Source: Streptomyces colonosanans | GTDB taxonomy: Bacteria; Actinomycetota; Actinomycetes; Streptomycetales; Streptomycetaceae | Direction of reading: 5' to 3' | Assembly (NCBI RefSeq): GCF_001866645.1 | Contig: NZ_MLYP01000039.1 | Span: 62,001-126,000, forward strand | DNA length: 64,000 bases | Part shown: positions 55,056 to 64,000 of the stretch, one piece after another | Numbering within the stretch: the stretch's first letter is position 1 | How the letters are laid out: the number at the start of each line of letters is the position of its first letter | The notes under the pieces: model-generated | The model's database searches: none | Told to the model about the DNA's origin: nothing | What the model saw: the letters and a program-made list of their open reading frames with translations, nothing else | Program-made: the position numbers and the translations under genes

Positions 55056-55107
55056 GTAACGGTTCGCCATACGGGGCGCGATGGGTGTCGTAACGGTTCG
55101 CCATACG
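55056..55107. repeat. 18-bp tandem direct repeat downstream of ssgA
   Basis: GTAACGGTTCGCCATACG occurs exactly at 55056-55073 and 55090-55107 (34-base period), 17 bases after the ssgA stop. No function recognised; a degenerate third copy may follow. Confidence 0.85.
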
Positions 55108-55145
55108 TACGCGGGACGGTGGCTGCTGCAGCGGTTCCCGCACGT

Positions 55146-55168
55146 GTACGGGATGGCGGACGCCGTAC
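55146..55168 (-). terminator. Possible terminator of yibE/F gene
   Basis: GTACGG / CCGTAC stem with an 11-base loop, 29 bases beyond the end of the minus-strand YibE/F gene. Weak. Confidence 0.35.
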
Positions 55169-55196
55169 CGCTCCTATGGCCCTTGCATGGCATGCC

Positions 55197-56615
55197 TCAG
55201 CGCTTGCGGCGGCGGCCCCTCCCACCGCGAGCCGATGCCGCGACCGCGGCGGTCGCGGCGGGGCGGTCGGCCGAGACCACGAGGGCGGCGAGGGCCGTGG
55301 TCACCGGCACCGAGGCGACGAGGCCGATCGAGCCGACGAGCGTACGTACGATCTCCTCGGCGACCAGCTCGCTTGTGGCGACCGTGGCGACACTGCTCTG
55401 GGCGATCGAGAAGAGCAGCAGCAGGGGCAGGGCGGCGCCCGCGTAGGCCAGGACGAGTGTGTTGACGACCGAGGCGATGTGATCGCGGCCGATGCGGATG
55501 CCCGCACGGTACAGGTCGCGCCATCCCAGCGACGGATTCGCCTCGTGCAGCTCCCAGACGGCCGAGGTCTGTGTCACCGTCACGTCATCGAGGACACCGA
55601 GCGAACCGATGATGACGCCGGCGAGCAGTAGGCCGCTCATGTCGATGTGGGGGTACAGCCCGTGGATCAGACCGGTGCTGTCGTCCGTGTTGCCGGTCAG
55701 CGCGGCCCAGCCGATGAACAGAGAGCCCAGCACACCGATCAGTGACAGTGAGATGAGCGTGCCGAGCACCGCCACGGAGGTTCGGGCTGAGAGGCCGTGG
55801 CACATGTAGAGGGCGATCAGCATGATGGCGCTCGATCCGATCACCGCCACGAGCAGTGGATTCGAGCCCTGCAGGATCGCGGGCAGGATGAAGAGGCTCA
55901 ATACCAGGAAGCTGACCGCCAGAGCGACGAGTGCCATGATGCCGCGTATCCGGCCCACGACCACCACGGCGACGGCGAAGATGCCGGCGAGTAGTGCCAT
56001 GGGGAACGTGCGGTTCACATCGGTCACCGAATACTGCAGCTCCCTGGGCGCAGTGGGTTCGTACGCGACCACGACCTTCTCGTCTTGGTGCAACTGCCGT
56101 GACTGGTCCGGCTGGACGATCTCTGTGAACGTACGGCCCTTGTCCTTGCCGGTGTCGACGCGGATCGTCGCCTTCTTGCAGGTGCCGTGCTGTGCCGAGG
56201 AGCTCTCGGCGGTGGAGGTGCCACCGGTCGGGGTATCGCCCGAGGGGCTCAGGGGCGCGCAGTTCGCCGTCACGACCGTGGTGACCGTGGCCTGCTGGGT
56301 CTGTCGGTCGAAGCCGACGCCGGTGCGTGTGTGTGATGGGGCGCCACCGGGCCACAGCACCACGAGACCGACCACTACCGCCGCGGTGAACGGGATGAGG
56401 ACCGCGGCGATGACTCTGCGCAGGTGCTGGGACACAGGGGCCGCAGGGCCATGGCTGTGACTGTGGAAGTGGCCATGCCCACTGTCGGGTCCACGAGTAC
56501 GGCCGCCTCCGGGGCCGTGCACTTGTCCGGAGCGGTGACTCCGTGAGTGGTCCGTGCCATGGCCGTGAGGTGGCGTGGAGGGCGGGAACGGGGGCGGATG
56601 CTGCGTCGCGGTCAC
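55197..56615 (-). CDS. YibE/F family membrane protein
   Basis: 472 residues. A His-rich N-terminal tail (HGHGTDHSRSHRSGQVH and GHGHFHSHSHG, residues about 18-55) precedes a first helix (VIAAVLIPFTAAVVVGLVVLW), a soluble extracytoplasmic domain and 7 or so helices of the YibE/F domain (MALLAGIFAVAVVVVGRIRGIMALVALAVSFLVL, GGLIHGLYPH). The function of the family is unknown; the histidine tail suggests metal binding. GTG or ATG start at 56615 (M-TATQHPPPFPPST). Its promoter region abuts the TPP riboswitch of thiC. Confidence 0.85.
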   Translation of the reverse strand: MTATQHPPPFPPSTPPHGHGTDHSRSHRSGQVHGPGGGRTRGPDSGHGHFHSHSHGPAAPVSQHLRRVIAAVLIPFTAAVVVGLVVLWPGGAPSHTRTGVGFDRQTQQATVTTVVTANCAPLSPSGDTPTGGTSTAESSSAQHGTCKKATIRVDTGKDKGRTFTEIVQPDQSRQLHQDEKVVVAYEPTAPRELQYSVTDVNRTFPMALLAGIFAVAVVVVGRIRGIMALVALAVSFLVLSLFILPAILQGSNPLLVAVIGSSAIMLIALYMCHGLSARTSVAVLGTLISLSLIGVLGSLFIGWAALTGNTDDSTGLIHGLYPHIDMSGLLLAGVIIGSLGVLDDVTVTQTSAVWELHEANPSLGWRDLYRAGIRIGRDHIASVVNTLVLAYAGAALPLLLLFSIAQSSVATVATSELVAEEIVRTLVGSIGLVASVPVTTALAALVVSADRPAATAAVAASARGGRGRRRKR

Positions 56616-56693
56616 CGCCTGATCATTGCAAGAAGGCGTGAACCCGGGCTGTTCAGCTCGCGCGATAAGACGCTAGCGTGAGAACACCTTTGC

Positions 56694-58639
<1,946 letters not shown>

Positions 58640-58702
58640 CGCCGGACCCATGTGGTGGTCTGTGCCGCCGAACTGTTTCGGACCGGGCGGCGGCACGGGC
58701 AG

Positions 58703-58726
58703 CGGGGACCTCGTCCGCTGTCCCCG
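58703..58726 (+). terminator. Possible terminator of thiC
   Basis: CGGGGAC / GTCCCCG arms with a 10-base loop, 64 bases beyond the thiC stop. Only 7 bp, low confidence. Confidence 0.35.
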
Positions 58727-58875
58727 GCACCCTTGCGACGGTTCCTGCGGAAGTGGGGGAGCGTACGGCGGGCGTGCGAGGGGCACGGGGAGGGTGCCCG
58801 CTGCGCATGAGCGCGTGCCGGACGTACCGGTACCGTTCCCCGGCGACGGCACCGGTGTCGGGCAGGCGGCGCCCG

Positions 58876-59736
58876 TCACTCCGGCTGGTGCTCGGGCCCC
58901 CCGAAGTCCGGGCTGGTGAAGTCCGGGCTGCTGAACCGGGGGCGCGGGCCCCCGGCGGGGCCGCTTTCCGGGCTGCTGAAGCCCGGGCTGTTGTAGCCGA
59001 GGTGCGGGATACGGCTGGAGGTCGGTTCCGGTTCCTTCCGGCTCGTCGCGGCCGTGTCCGGGGCGGCGAGAGCCTCGCGGAGGAACGGCAGGATGCCGCG
59101 CTCCAGCAGGGCCGCGTGCCAGGCTTCCCTGGCCCGGGCCACTTCCGCCGTCAACGCGTCCCGGGCAACGGCTTCCGCGGTGGAGGAGCCATTGCGCAGA
59201 GCGGTCAGCAAGAGGCCGACCGCGGCGACCAGCATCGCCGCCGCGGTCACGGCACCGAAGACCCACCCGGTGGTCAGGAGGGTCCTGGCGAACGCCTGGT
59301 CGGGGTTGACCATCTTGAGGATGTAGCCCACGAGCAGGAAGATCGCCGCGGCGGCGCCGGCGAGGACGGGGGCGAGCACCGCGAGGACGGCACCAGGTCC
59401 GGCGCTCGCCGCAGCCTCTCCCACGGTGGCGGCGAGCCCCGGACCCTCCAAGTCCGGTCCCGGGGAACCGGTGGTGCTCTGCTGGCCGGTCGCGGCGGAC
59501 GGGGCCGGCTGGCGCAGTTCCTCACGGACCTTCACGTAGCGCTGGTACTCCGCAGCCGCCGCCGCGGTGATCAGGGCGGTGGCGTTCAGCGCCACGGTGC
59601 GCAGTTGTTCGGGATTGAGCCGTATTTCCGCAGTGGTCAGTTCAGGGCGGTGTGGTGCGGAGCGCAGCGCCTCATCGAGGATCCGCTCGTATTCCTGGCG
59701 GTCCTCGCTCAGCAGGTGCTGCGGAACGCTGTTCAT
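58876..59736 (-). CDS. Two-helix membrane protein with FSSPDF repeats
   Basis: 286 residues of unknown function. N-terminal soluble part (MNSVPQHLLSEDRQEYERILDEALRS...) contains a coiled-coil-like EYERILDEAL and AAAAAEYQRYVKVREEL; then two hydrophobic helices (VLAVLAPVLAGAAAAIFLLVGYIL and GWVFGAVTAAAMLVAAVGLLLTAL) and a further helix-rich region (VARDALTAEVARAREAWHAALL). The C terminus repeats a short motif: GYNSPGFSSPESG, FSSPDFTSPDFGG. Start at 59736 with GGGGG 4-5 bases upstream; 59742 is an alternative. Convergent with thiC. Confidence 0.75.
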   Translation of the reverse strand: MNSVPQHLLSEDRQEYERILDEALRSAPHRPELTTAEIRLNPEQLRTVALNATALITAAAAAEYQRYVKVREELRQPAPSAATGQQSTTGSPGPDLEGPGLAATVGEAAASAGPGAVLAVLAPVLAGAAAAIFLLVGYILKMVNPDQAFARTLLTTGWVFGAVTAAAMLVAAVGLLLTALRNGSSTAEAVARDALTAEVARAREAWHAALLERGILPFLREALAAPDTAATSRKEPEPTSSRIPHLGYNSPGFSSPESGPAGGPRPRFSSPDFTSPDFGGPEHQPE

Positions 59737-59935
59737 GTGCATCCCCCGATGCTCCGTAGGGCTTGGGGCTCGGCATGCTGACGAGCCGTCGGGCAGAAAC
59801 GGAGGGGAGCCTGCTACGGATAAGCCGATGGTAGAGCGGTGACCGCACACGGTGACAGGGGGTTTCCGGAAATTGCCCTTGCCCGTCGCAGTTCTTCGGC
59901 AGTCCTCCGTAGGGGGACGACTGCCCGTTGAACGC

Positions 59936-61030
59936 TCAGCTATCCAGCGGAAGTTGCTGGACCAGCAGCTTTCCGGCCATGGTCACGCCGCCGTCCATCG
60001 CGATCGCCAGCCCGTCCGCGTAGAGGTGCGGGCCCTCGACCACCGGACCCGCGTCGTCCTCGCCGTCCTCCGAGCCGACCTGGCCCAGGAGGTAGGGAAT
60101 GGGGCTGTGGCCGTGGACGATGCGCGTGCCGCCGTATGCGTCCAGCAGGGACCGTACGGCGTCGGCGCCGCCCTCGTCGCGGAAGGAGAAGCGCTTGGTG
60201 AGCTTCCGGAAGAGGTCCCAGACCTCGTCCGGGTCGTTGCGCGTGAGCGTTTCGCGGATGGTGTCGTTGACCGCTTCGATGGAGTCGCCGTAGCCGAGGT
60301 AGGCAGTGGTGTCCGAGTGGACCAGTAGATGCCCGTCGACCTCCTCGACCGCGTCCAGGCGGGCCATCCACTGGAGGTGGTGGTCCTGGAGCCGGTCCAT
60401 GTCGCTCTTCTGGCCTCCGTTGAGCAGCCAGGCCGCCTGGAAGGTGGCGGTGCCCGCGCCGGAGTTGACAGGGGTGTCGCCGAACCGTTTGGCGCCGAGC
60501 AGCAGCAGCTCATGATTGCCCAGGAGCGCCTTGCAGTAGCCGCCGGCCGCGGCCGCCTCCGCGGACAGCCGCATCACCAGGTCGATGACGCCGATGCCGT
60601 CGGGGCCGCGGTCGGTGAAGTCCCCCAGGAACCACAGCCGCGCCGTGCCCGCGGACCAGTGGCCCGAGGCGTCGATGAGCCCCTTCTCCTGGAGCGCCGC
60701 CTCCAACTCGTCGAGATAGCCATGGACGTCACCGACGACGAACAGCGGACCGGGCCCGTCGGAGGGCTGCGGGGAGGGCACGGACGCCGGGTCGACGGTC
60801 ACCTGGACGGTGTCGCCGCGGTTGATCACCGGCAGATCGCGCTCGGTGGGCGTGTATCCCTCGGAGTACCCGTGGGGGTACGACTCCGATGCGACCACGG
60901 GTCCGGCGACCTCGCCCGGGGGCGTGCTCTGTGCGTACGGACCGGTCTCGTGGACGTACGCGGGTACCCGGAAGTCGCGCAACGTAGCTGTCCGCTCCAC
61001 CTCGGGTCCCTGACCGGCCCCCTGAGTCAT
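59936..61030 (-). CDS. Metallophosphoesterase (calcineurin-like phosphatase)
   Basis: 364 residues. Catalytic metal motifs GDVHG at 100-104, GDFTDRG at 136-142 and GNHE at 171-174, followed by a HGH motif (IVHGHSP), identify a PPP-type/Ap4A-like phosphoesterase. The first ~95 residues are a Pro/Thr/Tyr-rich extension of unknown role. ATG at 61030 has a GGAGGGG site 4-5 bases upstream; longer in-frame starts to 61174 are unsupported. Candidate substrates: serine/threonine phosphoproteins or dinucleoside polyphosphates; not decidable here. Could counteract the kinases of the organism; inference. Confidence 0.88.
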   Translation of the reverse strand: MTQGAGQGPEVERTATLRDFRVPAYVHETGPYAQSTPPGEVAGPVVASESYPHGYSEGYTPTERDLPVINRGDTVQVTVDPASVPSPQPSDGPGPLFVVGDVHGYLDELEAALQEKGLIDASGHWSAGTARLWFLGDFTDRGPDGIGVIDLVMRLSAEAAAAGGYCKALLGNHELLLLGAKRFGDTPVNSGAGTATFQAAWLLNGGQKSDMDRLQDHHLQWMARLDAVEEVDGHLLVHSDTTAYLGYGDSIEAVNDTIRETLTRNDPDEVWDLFRKLTKRFSFRDEGGADAVRSLLDAYGGTRIVHGHSPIPYLLGQVGSEDGEDDAGPVVEGPHLYADGLAIAMDGGVTMAGKLLVQQLPLDS

Positions 61031-61233
61031 TGACCCCTCCACCATCGCGCCGCATCTGCACCGCATCGGACTGCCTGGTCGCAGCGGCCCGCGGTGTCGT
61101 GGGCCCATCATAGGAATGCGGATCGCGCCTTGTGATGACCCAGGGGTGGTGAATCGGGAAGGACTCCGGTTCACCGTAGCATTCGCCCTGATTAGGAGGG
61201 GCTTTCGCCGCCGGGACGGACCATCGATGACCC

Positions 61234-61257
61234 GCGGGTGACCTGTGTGTCACCCGC
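61234..61257 (-). terminator. Terminator of LacI regulator
   Basis: Perfect 9-bp stem GCGGGTGAC / GTCACCCGC with a 6-base CTGTGT loop, 15 bases beyond the LacI stop. Confidence 0.75.
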
Positions 61258-61271
61258 GGATCACCAAGGGT

Positions 61272-62384
61272 CTACCCCTTCTCCGGCGATCGGGGCGGGC
61301 TGATCGTGGTACGGGGCGGGCGCCGCTGGGACGATGTACGCACGATCAGCTCCGTCGGTATCACCCGCTCGACGGGCTGCTCCGACTCGACGCCCTCGAT
61401 GGCGTCGATGAGGAGCTGGACCGCCGCGGTGCCGATCCGGCGCGGCTTGAGGGAGAGCGTCGTGACGGGCGGTTCGGTGTTGGCGTACACGGCGGACTCG
61501 CTGCAGCAGACGAGGAGCAGGTCGTCGGGCACACGCAGTCCGTAGCGGCGGGCGGCGGCCAGGAGGTCGGTGCCGTTCGGATCGAAGAGCCCGTAGACCG
61601 CGTCGGGGCGGTCGGGGCGTGCCAGCAGCCGGTCGGCGGCGACGGCGCCCGCGCACGGGTCGTGGGCCGGGTAGGCCTCGTACACGGGGTCCTGCCCGAC
61701 GCGCTCGCACCAGGTCATGTACGCGGTCGTGGACAGATGCGTGTACGTGTCGGTCGTGGTGCCCGTCAGCAGTCCGATCCGGCGGGCACCCGCCTCCGCC
61801 AGATGGTCGAGGATGCCCAGGACCGCGGCCTCGTGGTCGTTGTCGACCCAGGCGGTGACCGGGAGGGAGCCGGCCGGACGGCCGTCGGAGACCACCGGTA
61901 ATCCCTGGCGGACCAGCTCGCTGACCACGGGGTCCTGATCGGACGGGTCGATGACGACCGTGCCGTCCAGGGCGACGCTCGACCACACGTCGTGGCGCGA
62001 GGTCGCGGGCAGGATGACCAGGGCGTAGCCGCGGGCGAGCGCGGCCGAGGTGGCGGCTCTGGCCATCTCCGCGAAGTACGCGAACTCGGTGAAGGTGAAA
62101 GGTTCATCCCCGTACGTCGTCACCGTCAGGCCGATGAGGCCCGACTTTCCGGTACGGAGGGTGCGGGCCGCGGCCGAGGGGCGGTAGCCCAGCCGGTCGG
62201 CGACCTCGCGGACATGGCGTCGAGTGGCGTCCGGCAGCCGGCCCTTGCCGTTGAGGGCGTCGGAGACGGTCGTGATGGAGACCCCGGCGGCGGCGGCCAC
62301 ATCTCTGATGCCCGCCCGGCCCGGCCGGTTGCCTCGGCGGGAGGTCTCCGCCCGGCTCACCTGGTGCTTCCCTGCTGCTGTCAT
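61272..62384 (-). CDS. LacI family transcriptional regulator
   Basis: 370 residues with helix-turn-helix GIRDVAAAAGVSITTVSDALNGKGRL (about 25-50) and the hinge LGYRPSAAARTLRTGKS, then a periplasmic sugar-binding-like domain (GLTVTTYGDEPFTFTEF, ALDGTVVIDPSDQDPVVSELVRQGLPVV, LLLVCCSESAVYANTEPPVTTL). Effector unknown; target genes are not obvious, although the divergent aminotransferase gene is next. The start codon at 62384 (M-TAAGKHQVS) lies in a region that could also use an inner start. Confidence 0.92.
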   Translation of the reverse strand: MTAAGKHQVSRAETSRRGNRPGRAGIRDVAAAAGVSITTVSDALNGKGRLPDATRRHVREVADRLGYRPSAAARTLRTGKSGLIGLTVTTYGDEPFTFTEFAYFAEMARAATSAALARGYALVILPATSRHDVWSSVALDGTVVIDPSDQDPVVSELVRQGLPVVSDGRPAGSLPVTAWVDNDHEAAVLGILDHLAEAGARRIGLLTGTTTDTYTHLSTTAYMTWCERVGQDPVYEAYPAHDPCAGAVAADRLLARPDRPDAVYGLFDPNGTDLLAAARRYGLRVPDDLLLVCCSESAVYANTEPPVTTLSLKPRRIGTAAVQLLIDAIEGVESEQPVERVIPTELIVRTSSQRRPPRTTISPPRSPEKG

Positions 62385-62804
62385 GGCGAGCCGATAGTAG
62401 GGCTCATGCGGTGGGGTAGTGCGGACGCATATGCGCTCGTTGACAGGGACGTTTCTGCATGGTCAACAAGTGTCAAAGGCCATGGAACGCAAGGGGATTG
62501 AGCGATGCTTCATCAGTACGTGACTTGTCGGCGTGCATGAGCCTGCCCAGGCGGCGATATTCCGAAGAGGTCTCAACTCACCTTCACGAGGGATGCGCGC
62601 CACGGCGCGAGCCACCGGCGCGTGCGACAAGCAGCAGTGCGCCCCCTTTCCTTCGGGCGGCTGGAGGCCCGGACGCGCAGGCTGATGTGCCCGGCGCGGA
62701 CATGGTTGTCCACAGCCCATTCGCAGCGGCGCCGAATCCTCATAAGGTGAGAAGCATTGGAAGCCGGTGGCGGCCATGAGCCGGCGTGCTTGAGGAGGAC
62801 TGCG
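62385..62804. other. Divergent regulatory region before the hisC-like gene
   Basis: 420 bases with no supported gene. It contains TTGACA at 62439-62444 without a matching -10, and a perfect DnaA box TTGTCCACA at 62706-62714, 91 bases upstream of the aminotransferase start. Confidence 0.5.
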
Positions 62805-63884
62805 GTGAGCGAGACGAGCCCGAAGCTGCGTGCCGAGCTGGAGAGTATCCCCACCTATAAGCCCGGCAAGCCTGCTGCGGCCGGCGGCCCGGTGGCCTAC
62901 AAGCTGTCCTCGAACGAGAACCCGTACCCCCCGCTCCCGGGCGTGATGGAGAGCGTGACGGCGGCGGCCACGTCCTTCAACCGCTACCCGGACATGGCGT
63001 GCACGGGGCTGATGTGCGAGTTGTCGGAGCGCTTCGGGGTGCCCGAGTCGCACCTCGCCACCGGTACGGGCTCGGTCGGTGTCGCCCAGCAGCTGTTGCA
63101 GGCCACAAGCGGCCCGGGCGACGAGGTGATCTACGCCTGGCGGTCGTTCGAGGCGTACCCGATCATCACGCAGATCAGCGGTGCGGCATCGGTGCGGGTG
63201 CCGCTGACCCCCGGCGACGTGCACGACCTGGACGCGATGGCGGACGCCATCACCGACCGGACCCGGTTGATCTTCGTCTGCAACCCGAACAACCCGACCG
63301 GCACGGTGGTGCGCCGGGCCGAGCTGGAGCGCTTCCTCGACCGGGTGCCGAGCGATGTGCTGGTGGTACTCGACGAGGCGTACCGGGAGTTCATCCGTGA
63401 CGTCGAGGTCCCGGACGGCGTCGAGCTGTACCGTGAGCGGCCGAACGTGTGCGTGCTGCGCACCTTCTCCAAGGCGTACGGCCTCGCCGGGCTGCGGGTC
63501 GGCTTCGCGATAGCCCATGAGCCGGTGGCCGCGGCGCTGCGCAAGACGGCGGTGCCGTTCGGGGTGAGCCAGCTGGCCCAGGAGGCGGCGATCGCCTCGC
63601 TGCGCGCGGAGGACGAACTGCTCGGCCGGGTCGGCTCGCTGGTGTGCGAGCGCACGCGCGTGGTCGACGCGCTGCGTGCCCAGGGCTGGACGGTGCCCGA
63701 GACCCAGGCGAACTTCGTGTGGCTGCGGCTGGGGGAGCGCACGGTCGACTTCGCGGCGGCCTGTGAGCAGGCCGGCGTGGTGGTGCGGCCCTTCCCGGGT
63801 GAAGGGGTGCGCGTGACGATCGGAGAGTGCGAGGCGAACGACGTCTTCGTGAAGGTGGCGGAGAGCTTCCGCAGGGATCTTTGA
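62805..63884 (+). CDS. HisC-type PLP aminotransferase
   Basis: 359 residues, histidinol-phosphate/aromatic aminotransferase family. PLP-binding lysine in [17 protein letters not shown] (about residue 223), NPNNPTG ([10 protein letters not shown]), [10 protein letters not shown] and the C-terminal [11 protein letters not shown] region. Because Streptomyces usually also have hisC in the his operon, this is more likely the second copy (HisC2/Pat, aromatic). The GTG at 62805 has GAGGAGGA upstream and gives [23 protein letters not shown] perfect DnaA box is 90 bases upstream. Confidence 0.9.
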   Translation: MSETSPKLRAELESIPTYKPGKPAAAGGPVAYKLSSNENPYPPLPGVMESVTAAATSFNRYPDMACTGLMCELSERFGVPESHLATGTGSVGVAQQLLQATSGPGDEVIYAWRSFEAYPIITQISGAASVRVPLTPGDVHDLDAMADAITDRTRLIFVCNPNNPTGTVVRRAELERFLDRVPSDVLVVLDEAYREFIRDVEVPDGVELYRERPNVCVLRTFSKAYGLAGLRVGFAIAHEPVAAALRKTAVPFGVSQLAQEAAIASLRAEDELLGRVGSLVCERTRVVDALRAQGWTVPETQANFVWLRLGERTVDFAAACEQAGVVVRPFPGEGVRVTIGECEANDVFVKVAESFRRDL

Positions 63885-63939
63885 CGGATCTCCGGTCGTC
63901 AGGCGTCGGTCGTCTGCGGGTTTCGCGCGTAGAGGGTTA

Positions 63940-63984
63940 CCGCCCCCAAGATCTTCAACAAAATGTTGAGGATTTTGGGGGCGG
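63940..63984. promoter_or_regulatory. Long inverted repeat overlapping a start region
   Basis: Arms 63940-63960 and 63964-63984 are complementary at 19 of 21 positions around AAA (CCGCCCCCAAGATCTTCAACA / TGTTGAGGATTTTGGGGGCGG). The right arm ends just before GGAG and the ATG at 63989. Operator or translation-blocking hairpin. Confidence 0.55.
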
Positions 63985-63988
63985 AGTC

Positions 63989-64000
63989 ATGTCAGGACCT
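63989..64000 (+). CDS. Start of an unidentified gene (cut by window edge)
   Basis: ATG TCA GGA CCT with GGAG 3 bases upstream (63983-63986). Only M-S-G-P is visible, so no function can be given. It follows the hisC-like gene after 104 bases and a long hairpin. Confidence 0.35.

Overview
The window is the replication-origin neighbourhood of a Streptomyces-type linear chromosome. The DNA is very G+C-rich with G/C-biased third codon positions. The gene order gyrB(partial) - DUF721 - recF - gnd - dnaN - oriC - dnaA - rpmH - rnpA - yidD - yidC - jag - rsmG - parA - parB is the classical streptomycete oriC block. dnaA has a very long acidic/proline-glutamine linker, and ssgA, a sporulation gene restricted to morphologically complex actinomycetes, lies further along. 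I cannot name the species from sequence alone.

Layout. 1-9001: the replication block on the minus strand (gyrB, a DciA-like DUF721 gene, recF, 6-phosphogluconate dehydrogenase, dnaN, then an oriC with about 20 DnaA boxes at 5902-6474, then dnaA with an autoregulatory DnaA-box pair at its promoter). 9024-15403: plus-strand rpmH-rnpA-yidD-yidC-jag-rsmG and parAB. 15647-28469: thioredoxin/thioredoxin reductase, an ECF sigma factor (SigM type) with its zinc anti-sigma factor, a pseudokinase next to the lipid II flippase MurJ, a large DUF6049 secreted/membrane protein, the CCA-adding enzyme, and an LppU/SCO3897-type protein. 28588-39300: an MFS transporter, inositol-1-phosphate synthase, a PadR regulator with a clear operator, a bifunctional penicillin-binding protein, a GT87-like polyprenol-sugar transferase, a racemase-fold protein and FemX. 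39565-44703: the rpsF-ssb-rpsR-rplI operon, a MATE exporter and dnaB, the last behind a dense DnaA-box cluster. 44776-53404: accessory metabolism and regulation (serine hydrolase, three acetyltransferase/HAD/Nudix genes, LysR regulator, C-S lyase, low-MW tyrosine phosphatase, holin-like and cupin proteins). 53654-55039: the ssgR-ssgA sporulation pair, in which ssgR is broken by several frameshifts. 55197-64000: YibE/F membrane protein, thiC under a TPP riboswitch, a two-TM protein with FSSPDF repeats, a metallophosphoesterase, a LacI regulator, a HisC-type aminotransferase and the start of one further gene.

How it works together. ParB-binding parS sites (14 counted, all to the right of position 12,970) surround the parAB operon. 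DnaA boxes occur at oriC, the dnaA promoter, the parA leader, upstream of dnaB and upstream of the hisC-like gene, so initiation, segregation and helicase supply could share DnaA control. A second theme is cell-wall construction: MurJ with its pseudokinase, the PBP, GT87, FemX, YidC/YidD and SigM.

The observations most worth a second look are: a parS site lying inside the variable arm of the thiC TPP riboswitch; parS sites built into extended palindromes or terminator-like hairpins between convergent genes; the multiply frameshifted ssgR; the DnaA-box clusters upstream of dnaB and parA; and a 56-bp, 88%-identical inverted repeat shared by the dnaA linker and the dnaA-dnaN intergenic region.
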